Notes: a model not told the origin generated them from the sequence alone. A stretch of DNA of 22,597 bases from JAVJUS01 sp040220455 (GCA_040220455.1 JAVJUS010000105.1:1-22597); one strand, 5' to 3'. Counted from the first letter of the stretch, positions 1 to 7,488 are shown. Numbers and translations: made by a program.

Positions 1-2
1 GT

Positions 3-308
3 CGCGGCGGCGGGCTGTTCCGGCGGGTGACCGGCCTGCTGGGCGGCGAGGAAGAGGAGGAGGCTCCGGCCCGCGCCCCGGCGCAGGCCGCCGGCCGCCG
101 CCCGACCCCGCCGCAGCCCCACCAGCCCCGGCGCGAGCAGCCGCAGTCCGGCAACGGCGGCCATGGCCATGCCCCGGCCCGCCAGGAGACCGGCGGCCAG
201 GCCTCCCAGCCGCGGCTGGCCGGCGTCGACGGCGGCCGTCCGCCCCTGCCGAAGCACGAGGACGAGAGCCTGGACATCCCGGCCTTCCTGCGCCGGCAGG
301 CGAACTGA
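3..308 (+). CDS. ftsZ: Cell division protein FtsZ, C-terminal part (5' end outside window)
   Basis: This is the reading frame open from the window edge, so the true start lies upstream. FtsZ is the tubulin-like GTPase that polymerises into the division ring. The visible part is only the C-terminal linker and tail: a Glu run, then a long stretch rich in Ala, Pro, Gln and Arg (the disordered linker), then the terminal DESLDIPAFLRRQAN. That tail is the conserved C-terminal peptide that binds FtsA and other ring partners and is typical of alphaproteobacterial FtsZ. The GTPase core is not in the window. The order ftsZ-lpxC is the usual end of the division/cell-wall cluster. The gene is followed by an intrinsic terminator. 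The call rests on the tail motif and the neighbour. Confidence 0.93.
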   Translation, partial: RGGGLFRRVTGLLGGEEEEEAPARAPAQAAGRRPTPPQPHQPRREQPQSGNGGHGHAPARQETGGQASQPRLAGVDGGRPPLPKHEDESLDIPAFLRRQAN

Positions 309-342
309 GCCCGGGGAGTGAACTCGCCCTGAACCCCGTGTA

Positions 343-375
343 CGCCCCGCCGACCGAAGGAGGTACGGCGGGGCG
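343..375 (+). promoter_or_regulatory. GC-rich hairpin after ftsZ with a Shine-Dalgarno sequence in its loop
   Basis: Perfect 10-bp inverted repeat: arms 343-352 and 366-375, loop of 13 nt. No T-run follows, so it is not an intrinsic terminator by itself. The loop holds AAGGAGGT (357-364), a full anti-SD match. An ATG at 377 starts the minimal frame ATG CGG TAA. The sequence GGTAACA then occurs twice, at 381-387 and 391-397. The hairpin could protect the ftsZ mRNA 3' end; any ribosome-linked role is inference. Confidence 0.5.
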
Positions 376-414
376 CATGCGGTAACATTCGGTAACAAGA
401 AGTGATTTGAGGGC

Positions 415-451
415 TCCGGAGCATGTTGTTACGCATGCTCCGGAACTTTTT
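415..451 (+). terminator. Rho-independent terminator of ftsZ
   Basis: Perfect 11-bp stem with arms TCCGGAGCATG (415-425) and CATGCTCCGGA (434-444) and an 8-nt loop. It is followed after two bases by TTTTT (447-451). This is the clearest plus-strand intrinsic terminator in the window. It implies that the ftsZ transcript ends here and that lpxC has its own promoter between about 452 and 597. Confidence 0.87.
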
Positions 452-597
452 CGGGGCATACCAAAGACTTCGCCGTGTCCGTTTCCGTCGCACCGAAAGC
501 CGGGCGTCGACGGGCCTCCGCGGAGGGAGGCGGACCGGAGCGACAAGGCCTCGGAGACCGATCGAAAACGGGCCGAAACGAAGAACGGGCGGCGACA

Positions 598-1644
598 GTG
601 ACAACGGCGATCAGCCAGGCGCGGGCACGGGCCCTGCGCGTGCTCACCGAGAGGCCGCGCCGGCCGCGGACGGCGGCGACGGCGTACGGCGAGCAGCGCA
701 CCCTCAAATCGGCCATCGCCTGCAAGGGCACGGGCCTGCATTCCGGTGCGCGGGTCGCCATGACGCTGGAGCCGGCGGCGCCCGGCACCGGCATCGTCTT
801 CCGGCGCACCGATCGGCCGGCCGCCGAGGCCGACATCCCGGCGCGCTTCGACGCGGTCGCCGATACCCGGCTGTGCACCGTCCTCGCCAACGAGGCCGGC
901 ACGAGCATCGGCACCGTCGAGCACCTGATGGCGGCCTTGCGCGGCTGCGGCGTCGACAACGCGGTCGTCGCGCTCGACGGCCCCGAGGTGCCGATCATGG
1001 ACGGCAGCGCGGCGCCCTTCGTCTTCCTGATCGAGTGCGCAGGCACCGTCGGTCAGGTCGAGCCGCGGCGCGTCATCCGTGTGCTGGAGCCGGTGGAGGT
1101 CGTCCACGGCCGCGGCGCCGAGGTCCGCAGCGCGCATCTCGCACCCGCGGACGCAGCGGTCTTCGACTTCGACATCGCCTTCGACACCGCGGCGATCGGC
1201 CGCCAGTCCCACCGGTTCGAGCTGAGCGACGGCGCCTTCAAGACCGAACTCGCGGACTGCCGGACCTTCGGCTTCCTGGCCGAGGTGGAGCAGCTCCGCG
1301 CCGCCGGGCTGGCGCGCGGCGGGTCGCTCGCCAACGCGATCGTCGTCGACGGCGACCGCGTCCTCAACGAAGAGGGGCTGCGCCGCGCCGACGAGTTCGT
1401 GCGCCACAAGATCCTCGACGCGATGGGCGACCTCTACCTCGCCGGCGCGCCGATCATCGGCGCCTATGCCGGCGACAAGGCGGGCCACGCGCTCAACAAC
1501 GCGCTGCTGCGCGCCCTGTTCGAGCGCCCGGAGGCTTGGTGCCACGAAACCGCGCCGGCCGAAGCCGACGCGATCGCCGCGCCGCTTCCCGCCGACTACG
1601 AAGACGCGCTGGCCGAACCGGCCCCGCTCAAGCGCACGGCGTAG
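598..1644 (+). CDS. lpxC: UDP-3-O-acyl-N-acetylglucosamine deacetylase LpxC
   Basis: Zinc enzyme of the cytoplasm that removes the acetyl group from UDP-3-O-acyl-GlcNAc, the committed step of lipid A synthesis. The family start motif QRTLKSAIACKGTGLHSG is present. The metal/catalytic residues appear with the spacing of the E. coli enzyme: H109 in GTVEHLMAAL, H270 and D274 in HKILDAMGD, and H297 in GHALNNALL. I chose GTG at 598, giving 348 residues. The frame stays open upstream to a GTG at 475, but that part is low-complexity and has no LpxC character. Even from 598 there are about 35 residues before the conserved start, and GTG at 640 is possible. A C-terminal extension after LRALFERPEAW is Ala/Pro-rich. 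It lies downstream of a terminator, so it is probably transcribed separately from ftsZ. Confidence 0.95.
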   Translation: MTTAISQARARALRVLTERPRRPRTAATAYGEQRTLKSAIACKGTGLHSGARVAMTLEPAAPGTGIVFRRTDRPAAEADIPARFDAVADTRLCTVLANEAGTSIGTVEHLMAALRGCGVDNAVVALDGPEVPIMDGSAAPFVFLIECAGTVGQVEPRRVIRVLEPVEVVHGRGAEVRSAHLAPADAAVFDFDIAFDTAAIGRQSHRFELSDGAFKTELADCRTFGFLAEVEQLRAAGLARGGSLANAIVVDGDRVLNEEGLRRADEFVRHKILDAMGDLYLAGAPIIGAYAGDKAGHALNNALLRALFERPEAWCHETAPAEADAIAAPLPADYEDALAEPAPLKRTA

Positions 1645-1757
1645 GGGTTCGTCGCTACGAACGCGCCTTTCCGCCCGCCGGTGTGTCACAGACCGTCGGC
1701 GCCGTAATGATCGAGCTCGGCGCGGCTCACCTCGGCGGCTTTCGAGCCCACGAACTC

Positions 1758-1875
1758 CGTCATCCCCGCGAAAGCGGGGATCCACGGGCGCTGGCCCATG
1801 CAAGCTGCCATGTGCGAGAGCTTCGTTCCGGCGACGCGCGCGAACCCCTGGATCCCCGCTTTCGCGGGGATGACG
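1758..1875. repeat. REP/MITE-like element with 27-bp perfect terminal inverted repeats
   Basis: Arms 1758-1784 and 1849-1875 are perfect inverted copies. Each arm is itself a hairpin, ATCCCCGC-GAAA-GCGGGGAT, with a GAAA tetraloop. The inner 64 bp carry no gene. The GTCATCCCCGCGAAAGCGGGG core resembles palindromic intergenic repeats common in proteobacterial genomes. It sits between the convergent genes lpxC and dcd, where it may also stop transcription from both sides, although there is no T-run. Confidence 0.8.
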
Positions 1876-1901
1876 AACAGAATTGACCGAAAGCTACCGG
1901 C

Positions 1902-3071
1902 TTATCCCCGGCGGAACTGCTTGCCGAGGGTCAGGCGCTGGCTCTGGTAGGACGAGCCGATGTCCCGACCGTAGAGGATGTCCGGCTCGGCCGTCAGCGG
2001 CTCGTAGACCAGGCGGCCGACGACCTGCCCGCTCTCGATCAGGAACGGCACCTCATGGGCGCGGACTTCCAGCACCGCGCGCGTGCCCTGCCCGCCCAGC
2101 TCCGGATCGCCGAAGCCGGGATCGAAGAAGCCGGCGTAGTGGACCCGGAACTCCCCGACCAGCGTGTCGTAGGCCAGCATCTCCGCCGCGTGGTCGCGCG
2201 GCACCCGCACCGATTCGCGCGAGGCCAGGATGTAGAAGTCGTCCGGATCGAGGATCAGGCCGCGCCCCTCACCCGCGCGGACCGGCTCCCAGAACGCCGC
2301 CGGGTCGTAGCCGGCGACCCGGTCGACATCGACGATGTCGGTGTTCTTCATCGCCCGGTAGCCGATGATGCTGTCCGGACCGTCGCCCGCCAGGTCGACC
2401 GTGAACTTCACGCCGCGCTCGATCTCCGCCACCGCGCCCGGCTCCTCCGCGGCGACCAGGGCCTCGGCCTCGTGCAGCCGGCGCATCTGGGTGTCGCTGT
2501 AGGCGCGCGAGCCGCGGCGGACGCGAAGCTGGACGAGCCGCGAGCCGGCGCGCACGCGCACCGAAAAGGCGCGCGGCGAGATCTCGGCGTAGAGCGGGCC
2601 GCGATAGCCCTCGCGCACCCGGTCGAACTCGACCCCGTAGTCGGTGATGACGCGCGCGAAGATGTCGAGCCGGCCGGTCGAGCTCTTCGGGTTGGCGAGC
2701 GCGGAGATGCGCTTGCGCAGCGCCAGCCCTTCCTGCAGCGGCACGATATAGACGCAGCCCTTCTCCAGCACCGCGCCGTCGGTCAGATCGATATCGTAGA
2801 GGCGGAGATCGGCGAGCCGGTCGGCCACCGTCCGCTCGGCGCCCGGCAGGAAGCTGGAGCGCACGCGCACCGCCCGTGCGCCCAGGCGCAGATCCAGGCT
2901 CGCGGGCTGGATCTGGCCCGGCTCGATACCCTCCGGCGCGGTGATCAGGCCGCGGCGGATCAGATCGCGCAGCTCCTGCGAGGGCAGGACGCCGGTGCGC
3001 GTCGCGCCCTCGGCGCCGCCGGCCGGCGCGCGCTCGTCGGCCTCGGGAGATGGGAACAGGAGCTCGGTCAC
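1902..3071 (-). CDS. dcd: 2'-deoxycytidine 5'-triphosphate deaminase (long alphaproteobacterial type)
   Basis: Deaminates dCTP to dUTP in the cytoplasm, feeding dTMP synthesis. The N-terminal half carries the deaminase/dUTPase-fold motifs IQPASLDLRLG (about residues 54-64) and ANPKSSTGRLD (about 126-136), followed by a VEFDRVREGYRGPLYAEI stretch. The C-terminal half (about 200-389) repeats the same fold, for example GFGDPELGGQGTRAVLEV and GQVVGRLVYEPL. Length is 389 aa, about twice the short E. coli enzyme, as expected for this long family. The start is GTG at 3071, with AGGACG about 11 nt upstream; the in-frame extension to 3131 has no conserved content. It is convergent with lpxC and divergent from bamD, with a 280-bp intergenic region that should hold both promoters. 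Confidence 0.92.
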   Translation of the reverse strand: MTELLFPSPEADERAPAGGAEGATRTGVLPSQELRDLIRRGLITAPEGIEPGQIQPASLDLRLGARAVRVRSSFLPGAERTVADRLADLRLYDIDLTDGAVLEKGCVYIVPLQEGLALRKRISALANPKSSTGRLDIFARVITDYGVEFDRVREGYRGPLYAEISPRAFSVRVRAGSRLVQLRVRRGSRAYSDTQMRRLHEAEALVAAEEPGAVAEIERGVKFTVDLAGDGPDSIIGYRAMKNTDIVDVDRVAGYDPAAFWEPVRAGEGRGLILDPDDFYILASRESVRVPRDHAAEMLAYDTLVGEFRVHYAGFFDPGFGDPELGGQGTRAVLEVRAHEVPFLIESGQVVGRLVYEPLTAEPDILYGRDIGSSYQSQRLTLGKQFRRG

Positions 3072-3241
3072 CGATCGCGTCGTCCTGGGCCAGGATCGCC
3101 GGTCGCTCGCCGGCTCCCCCGCGAATCGCACGCCCGGGGGCCCGAGTCGAGCGCCGGGCCGAGGTTACCCCCGCCCTATCCCCGTTTTCCACAGGCCCGA
3201 GCGGAGGCCGCATCGAGCATACCGCGCCCTCGCGCCCCGTG

Positions 3242-3269
3242 TTTTCCAGCCGCCCGCTCGTGCTATAGA
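3242..3269 (+). promoter_or_regulatory. Candidate bamD promoter
   Basis: TATAGA at 3264-3269 is a good -10, preceded by TGC as in an extended -10. The -35 is weak (TTTTCC, 3242-3247, spacing 16). Downstream the 5' UTR contains a 9-bp GC hairpin, GGCCCCGGC/GCCGGGGCC (3300-3320). Supported only by motif match. Confidence 0.4.
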
Positions 3270-3351
3270 GGCATCCGGTTCGCCCGGATGCCGGGCACAG
3301 GCCCCGGCGGCGCCGGGGCCGCTTCGCGAAGTCGAGGGGAGCGTCCACGCC

Positions 3352-4188
3352 ATGCCCGCGCGGTTCACGGTCCGGCTCCGCGGCGCCCGCCGCGCCATCG
3401 GCCTTCTGGCCGCGACGGCGGCGCTCGGCCTGGCGGCGTGCTCGAGCGACGAGGAGATCCCGTATGTCGAGCGCCCGCCGGAGAACATCTATACCGAGGC
3501 GCTCAACGCGCTGGAGGATAACAACTACCAGCTGGCATCCGACCTGTTCGACGAGGTGGAGCGCCAGCACCCCTACTCGCAATGGGCGACCCGCGCCCAG
3601 CTCATGGCCGCGTTCTCGCATTACGAGGCCCAGCGCTACGACGAGGCGATCATCGCGCTCGATCGGTTCATCCAGCTCCACCCGGGCAACAAGGACGTCG
3701 ACTACGCCTATTACCTCAAGGCGCTGTGCTACTATGAGCGCATCTCCGACGTTCAGCGCGACCAGCGCATGACCGAGCAGGCCATGGACGCGCTGATGGA
3801 GGTGACGAACCGTTTCCCCGAGTCGGTCTATGCCCGCGACGCCTCGCTCAAGGTCGACCTGACCCGCGACCAGCTCGCCGGCAAGGACATGTCGATCGGC
3901 CGCTGGTACCTGGAGCAGGGGCAGTATCCGGCGGCGATCATGCGGTTCCGCTCCGTCATCCGGGACTGGCAGACCACCAGCCACGTGCCCGAGGCGCTGC
4001 ACCGGCTGACCGAGGCCTATCTCTCGCTCGGTCTCGAGACCGAAGCGCAGCGCTCGGCGGCGGTGCTCGGCTACAACTATCCGGGCAGCGAGTGGTACCA
4101 GGACAGCTACGCCCTGCTCGTCGAGGGGGGCGTGCGGCCGCGCGAGGATCAGGGCTTCATCGACGAGGCGCTGGACTGGCTGCTCTAG
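3352..4188 (+). CDS. bamD: Outer membrane protein assembly factor BamD (lipoprotein)
   Basis: Essential lipoprotein of the BAM complex, which folds beta-barrel proteins into the outer membrane. The 278-residue product starts with a basic n-region, a hydrophobic stretch and the lipobox GLAAC, with Cys at residue 30 as the lipidation site. The mature part is a run of TPR-type helices: IYTEALNALEDNNYQLASDLF, HPYSQWATRAQLMAAFSHY, YDEAIIALDRFIQLHPGN, DYAYYLKALCYYE, and later RFPESVYARDA and YLEQGQYPAAIMRF. The start at 3352 is preceded by GAGGGGAG (3335-3342) and leaves a proper signal peptide; the frame extends upstream without conserved sequence. recN follows 13 nt after the stop, so the two are probably cotranscribed, an arrangement common in alphaproteobacteria. 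Confidence 0.95.
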   Translation: MPARFTVRLRGARRAIGLLAATAALGLAACSSDEEIPYVERPPENIYTEALNALEDNNYQLASDLFDEVERQHPYSQWATRAQLMAAFSHYEAQRYDEAIIALDRFIQLHPGNKDVDYAYYLKALCYYERISDVQRDQRMTEQAMDALMEVTNRFPESVYARDASLKVDLTRDQLAGKDMSIGRWYLEQGQYPAAIMRFRSVIRDWQTTSHVPEALHRLTEAYLSLGLETEAQRSAAVLGYNYPGSEWYQDSYALLVEGGVRPREDQGFIDEALDWLL

Positions 4189-4201
4189 GCGGGATCCGGC
4201 C

Positions 4202-5884
4202 ATGCTCGTCGGGCTGACGATCCGCGACGTCGTCCTGATCGAGGAGCTGCAGATCGGCTTCGCCGACGGTCTGTGCGCCCTGACCGGCGAGACAGGCGCC
4301 GGCAAGTCGATCCTGCTCGACGCGCTGGGCCTGGCGCTGGGCGCCCGGGCGGACAGCGCGCTGGTGCGCCACGGCGCCCGTCAGGCCTCGGTGACGGCGG
4401 AGTTCGATCTGCCGGGTGACCACCCGGCCTTCGCCCTGATGGCGGAGCACGAGCTCGACGCCGAGCCGCCGCTGATCCTGCGCCGCACGCTCAATGCCGA
4501 CGGCCGCAGCCGCGCCTTCGCCAACGACCAGCCGGTCAGCATCACCCTGATCCGCCAGCTCGGCGAGACGCTGGTCGAGGTCCACGGCCAGTTCGACACC
4601 CACGGCCTGATGAATCCGCAGACCCATCGCGGCGTGCTCGACGCCTCGGCCGAGCTGGCGGCGGCGGCCGGCCGGGTCGAGGCCGCGTGGCGGGACTGGC
4701 GCCGGGCCGAGGCCCGCCGGGCCGAGGCGGCCGAGGAGATGGCCCGCGCCAGGGCGGAGGAGGACTGGCTGCGCCACGCGGTCGCCGAGCTCGACGAACT
4801 GGCGCCCGAACCCGGGGAGGCGGACCGGCTGGCCGGCACGCGCGAGACCCTGATGCATGCCGAGAAGCTTGTCGAGGCGATCCGCCAGGCGCTCGACGAG
4901 GTCGCGGGCGACAATGGCGCCGACGCCGCGCTCGGCCGGGCGCAGCGGGCGCTGGAGCGGGTCGCCGAGAAGGCCGGCGGCCGGCTCGACAACGCCATCG
5001 CGCCCCTTGACCGGGCGGCGGCCGAATTGGGCGAGGCGAGCGTGCAGCTCCAAGCGGCGGCCGCGGACCTGGATCTCGACCCGCGCGAGCTGGAGGCGAT
5101 GGACGAGCGCCTGTTCGCCCTGCGCGGCGCGGCGCGGAAGTTCGGCTGCGAGGTCGACGCCCTGGCCGATCTGCGCGCCGACCTGGCCCGCCGGCTCGAC
5201 CTGATCGAGGACCAGGGCGACGCGCTGGAGCGCCTGGCCGCCGAGGTGGCGGCGGCGCGCGAGGCCTATGTCGCGGAGGCCGAGGCGCTGAGCGAGGCGC
5301 GCCGGGCCGCCGCGGGCCGGCTGGACGCCGCCGTGGCCGGGGAGCTGCCGCCGCTCAAGCTCGACAAGGCACGGTTCGAGACGCGGGTCGAGCGCCAGGC
5401 GGAGGGGGATTGGGGCCCGACTGGCCTGGACCGGGTGCAGTTCGCCGTCACCACCAACCCGGGCGCGCCGGCCGGCCCGCTGTCGAAGATCGCGTCGGGC
5501 GGCGAGCTCGCCCGCTTCATGCTGGCGTTGAAGGTGGTGCTGGCCGAGAGCCGGCGGGGCAGCGGCGGCGTGCCGACGCTGATCTTCGACGAGGTCGATT
5601 CGGGCATCGGCGGCGCAACGGCGGCCGCTGTGGGCGAGCGGCTGGCCCGGCTGGCCGACGGCCTGCAAGTCCTGGTCGTCACCCACAGCCCCCAGGTCGC
5701 CGCGCGCGCCGGCCATCACTGGCAGGTGCGCAAGGCCGAGGGCGGCGCCGAGGCGGTGACGACGACGGTGGTCCGCCTCGACGCCGACCAGCGCCGGGAG
5801 GAGATCGCCCGCATGCTCTCCGGCGCCACCGTCACCGACCAGGCCCGCGCCGCCGCCGACAGCCTGCTCGCCGGCGCGGGGTAG
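4202..5884 (+). CDS. recN: DNA repair protein RecN
   Basis: SMC-like ATPase acting in repair of double-strand breaks by recombination. It is 560 residues long, the usual RecN size. Walker A is GETGAGKS (residues 29-36), followed by ILLDALGLALGARAD. EVHGQFDTHGLM is a RecN hallmark. A long Ala/Glu/Arg-rich coiled coil fills the middle (about 150-390). The C-terminal ATPase lobe has the ABC signature SGGELARF, then Walker B LIFDEVDSGIGG and the switch VVTHSPQVAA. It follows bamD closely. The ligase gene ligA, often next in related genomes, is absent; repeats and a CRISPR array follow instead. Confidence 0.95.
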   Translation: MLVGLTIRDVVLIEELQIGFADGLCALTGETGAGKSILLDALGLALGARADSALVRHGARQASVTAEFDLPGDHPAFALMAEHELDAEPPLILRRTLNADGRSRAFANDQPVSITLIRQLGETLVEVHGQFDTHGLMNPQTHRGVLDASAELAAAAGRVEAAWRDWRRAEARRAEAAEEMARARAEEDWLRHAVAELDELAPEPGEADRLAGTRETLMHAEKLVEAIRQALDEVAGDNGADAALGRAQRALERVAEKAGGRLDNAIAPLDRAAAELGEASVQLQAAAADLDLDPRELEAMDERLFALRGAARKFGCEVDALADLRADLARRLDLIEDQGDALERLAAEVAAAREAYVAEAEALSEARRAAAGRLDAAVAGELPPLKLDKARFETRVERQAEGDWGPTGLDRVQFAVTTNPGAPAGPLSKIASGGELARFMLALKVVLAESRRGSGGVPTLIFDEVDSGIGGATAAAVGERLARLADGLQVLVVTHSPQVAARAGHHWQVRKAEGGAEAVTTTVVRLDADQRREEIARMLSGATVTDQARAAADSLLAGAG

Positions 5885-5897
5885 CCGGCGCCCGCCC

Positions 5898-6120
5898 GTA
5901 GGTCGGCCGAGCGAAGCGAGCCCGACATCGCCACCGTGGGACCGGGCCGGCGCCCCTCGGTTCCTGTGCGGGGCCTAGAGATCGCAGGTCGACAGAGCGA
6001 AGCGACACCGACACCCCGACGCCGGACGGACCGTAGGTCGGCCGAGCGAAGCGAGCCCGACATCGCCACCCCATTTCCCCGCCGGCACCCGTCGGGTTCG
6101 CTTCGCTCACCCGACCTACG
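5898..6120. repeat. Cluster of four copies of a structured intergenic repeat (three direct, one inverted)
   Basis: Two identical 38-nt direct copies, starting GTAGGTCGGCCGAGCGAAGC, lie at 5898-5935 and 6033-6070. A degenerate direct copy lies at 5984-6012 (core AGGTCGACAGAGCGAAGCGA). An inverted copy lies at 6091-6120 and matches about 27 of 30 positions of the direct type. Each copy can fold on itself (GTCGG/CCGAC closing a GC-GAA-GC core). Similar GTAGGTCGG...GCGAAGCG...CCGAC elements are widespread bacterial interspersed repeats. No convincing gene lies in this block. Confidence 0.8.
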
Positions 6121-6130
6121 GAGCCACATC

Positions 6131-6280
6131 GGCCCATCCCCGCGGGCGCGGGGGAACCTCCGGCGCCCCTAGAGGGCGAGGGAGGCCTGAGGGCCCATCC
6201 CCGCGGGCGCGGGGGAACCGTCTTCGGCCCGATCGGCGCCCTGGCCGGCGGAGGCCCATCCCCGCGGGCGCGGGGGAACC
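6131..6280 (-). CRISPR. Type I-E-like CRISPR mini-array, 3 repeats and 2 spacers
   Basis: Three identical 28-nt repeats at 6131-6158, 6192-6219 and 6253-6280 flank two unrelated 33-nt spacers (6159-6191 and 6220-6252). The period is exactly 61 nt, as in type I-E arrays (29+32). Read on the minus strand the repeat begins GGTTCCCCCGCGCCCGCGG and ends GGATGGGCC. It has a 7-bp stem (CCCCGCG/CGCGGGG) and resembles the I-E consensus GTTCCCCGCG...CGGGGAT. The AT-richer flank on the right and the repeat orientation both place the leader at 6281 and above, so the minus strand is the crRNA strand and spacer 6220-6252 would be the newest. No cas genes are in the window, so the array is either an orphan or served from elsewhere in the genome. 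Confidence 0.88.
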
Positions 6281-6360
6281 TCTAGGGCATAAGAGCCTGA
6301 TCTTCTTCGATTGTCCAAGATTCAACGGGTGCAATGATAGCGCCGATATACGCGTTTGGC
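6281..6360 (-). promoter_or_regulatory. Probable CRISPR leader with IHF-like site
   Basis: This stretch is clearly AT-richer than its surroundings and abuts the first repeat. On the minus strand, 6302-6290 reads GATCAGGCTCTTA, which matches the IHF consensus WATCARNNNNTTR except at the first base. It lies 10-22 bp from the leader-repeat junction, about where IHF binds in the E. coli I-E leader. TATCAT (6339-6334, minus strand) could be a -10, but no good -35 is seen. The adjoining 6361-6530, up to the end of tlyA, is GC-rich and I see nothing supportable in it. Confidence 0.55.
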
Positions 6361-6530
6361 GAGTGGATTCATGGGGGCCGGGCTCGGGCGATCCGGGTCG
6401 CGCCGCCCGGCCGTCGGCCGGGGGCGGGGCGAGGACGCCCACGAGACTCCAGTCCGCGTCCGGGCCGTCGGCGCCCGCGCCGTGGAGCACGTCGCCATGG
6501 CCGGTTCCGATACCCGCGACGCGGGCCGTG

Positions 6531-7337
6531 TCAGCCGCCCTCGTGGCCGGCCGCGATCAGGAATTCCCTGTTGCCCTCCGGCCCGGTGATCGGGCTGTCC
6601 TCGAGCCCGATCACCCGCCAGCCCTCGCGGCCGTCGAGCCAGGCGCGGATGTCGGCGCACACGGCCTCGTGCACGGCCGGGTCGCGCACCACCCCGCCCT
6701 TGCCGACATGGGCGCGCCCGGCCTCGAACTGGGGCTTGATCAGGGCAACCAGCCGGGCGCCCGGCCGCGCCAGAGCCAGGGCCGGCGGCAGCACCAGCGT
6801 CAGGGAGATGAAGCTCGCGTCGCAGACCACCAGGTCGATCGGCTCCGGCACCTCCGCCGCGGTCAGGTGGCGGGCGTTGACCCGCTCGCGGACCGCGACG
6901 CGCGGATCCTCGCGCAGCTTCCAGTCGAGCTGGCCGTGGCCGACATCGACGGCATAGACCCGGGCCGCGCCCCGGCTCAGCAGCACGTCGGTGAAGCCAC
7001 CGGTCGACGCGCCGATATCCAGGCAGACAGCACCGCCGGGGTCGATCGCGAAGCGGTCGAGCGCGGCGGCGAGCTTGATCCCGCCCCGCCCCACCCAGGG
7101 ATGCGGCGGCGCCTTGACCGTCACCTCGGCATCGCCCGCGACCGGCGTGCCGGGCTTGTCGATCCGCCGATCCCCAACGCTGACCCGGCCCGCCAGGATC
7201 AAGGCCTGGGCCTTGGCGCGGCTGTCGGCCAGGCCCCGGTCGACCAGCAGTTGGTCGAGCCGGCGCTTGGCCCGCGCCGGATCGCGGCCGGACGGGCCCC
7301 GCGAGGCCGAGGCGGCAGGAGACGACGGCTTCGTCAT
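6531..7337 (-). CDS. tlyA: TlyA-family rRNA 2'-O-methyltransferase (hemolysin A family)
   Basis: SAM-dependent methyltransferase predicted to 2'-O-methylate rRNA; the family is named after mycobacterial TlyA, which modifies 16S and 23S rRNA. An N-terminal S4 RNA-binding domain (RLDQLLVDRGLADSRAKAQA, about residues 26-75) is followed by an FtsJ-like domain. That domain has WVGRGGIKL (K88), the SAM motif DIGASTGGFTD (107-117), CDASFI (D173), IKPQFEAGR (K201) and a late GNREF Glu. These residues correspond to the K-D-K-E tetrad of 2'-O-methyltransferases. ATG at 7337 gives 268 aa. A GTG at 7352 adds five codons and is possible; neither has a strong SD. The CRISPR leader lies just downstream on the same strand. 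Confidence 0.9.
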   Translation of the reverse strand: MTKPSSPAASASRGPSGRDPARAKRRLDQLLVDRGLADSRAKAQALILAGRVSVGDRRIDKPGTPVAGDAEVTVKAPPHPWVGRGGIKLAAALDRFAIDPGGAVCLDIGASTGGFTDVLLSRGAARVYAVDVGHGQLDWKLREDPRVAVRERVNARHLTAAEVPEPIDLVVCDASFISLTLVLPPALALARPGARLVALIKPQFEAGRAHVGKGGVVRDPAVHEAVCADIRAWLDGREGWRVIGLEDSPITGPEGNREFLIAAGHEGG

Positions 7338-7488
7338 GCGCTCATTCGCCACGATCGCGCCGCCCCGTCAAGCGGCGCCCCGTCATGCGACGCGAGAAAC
7401 CGTCCCGGCCGATCCGGTCCCGAGTTGTCGCCCTGCTACCTACGGGCATATTCATCGCCGAAAATCGATTTCATTACGAAGTCTTCTC

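Noticed and set aside
1758..1875. Possible second CRISPR array near lpxC
   Set aside because: The two repeat-like arms are in inverted orientation, only two in number and 64 bp apart. CRISPR repeats are direct, so this is a REP/MITE-like element.
423..1886. Long 487-codon frame overlapping lpxC
   Set aside because: Arg/Gly/Ala-rich shadow of lpxC in another frame, running through the ftsZ terminator and the REP element; no domain.
2269..4305. Very long minus frame of 678 codons across dcd, bamD and recN
   Set aside because: Antisense shadow of bamD and frame-shifted dcd; composition is typical of third-position GC and it crosses three well-identified genes.
6010..6100. Degenerate fourth CRISPR repeat left of 6131
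   Set aside because: A CCCCATTTCCCCGCCGGC stretch at 6069-6086 is only loosely similar and off the 61-nt register by two bases.
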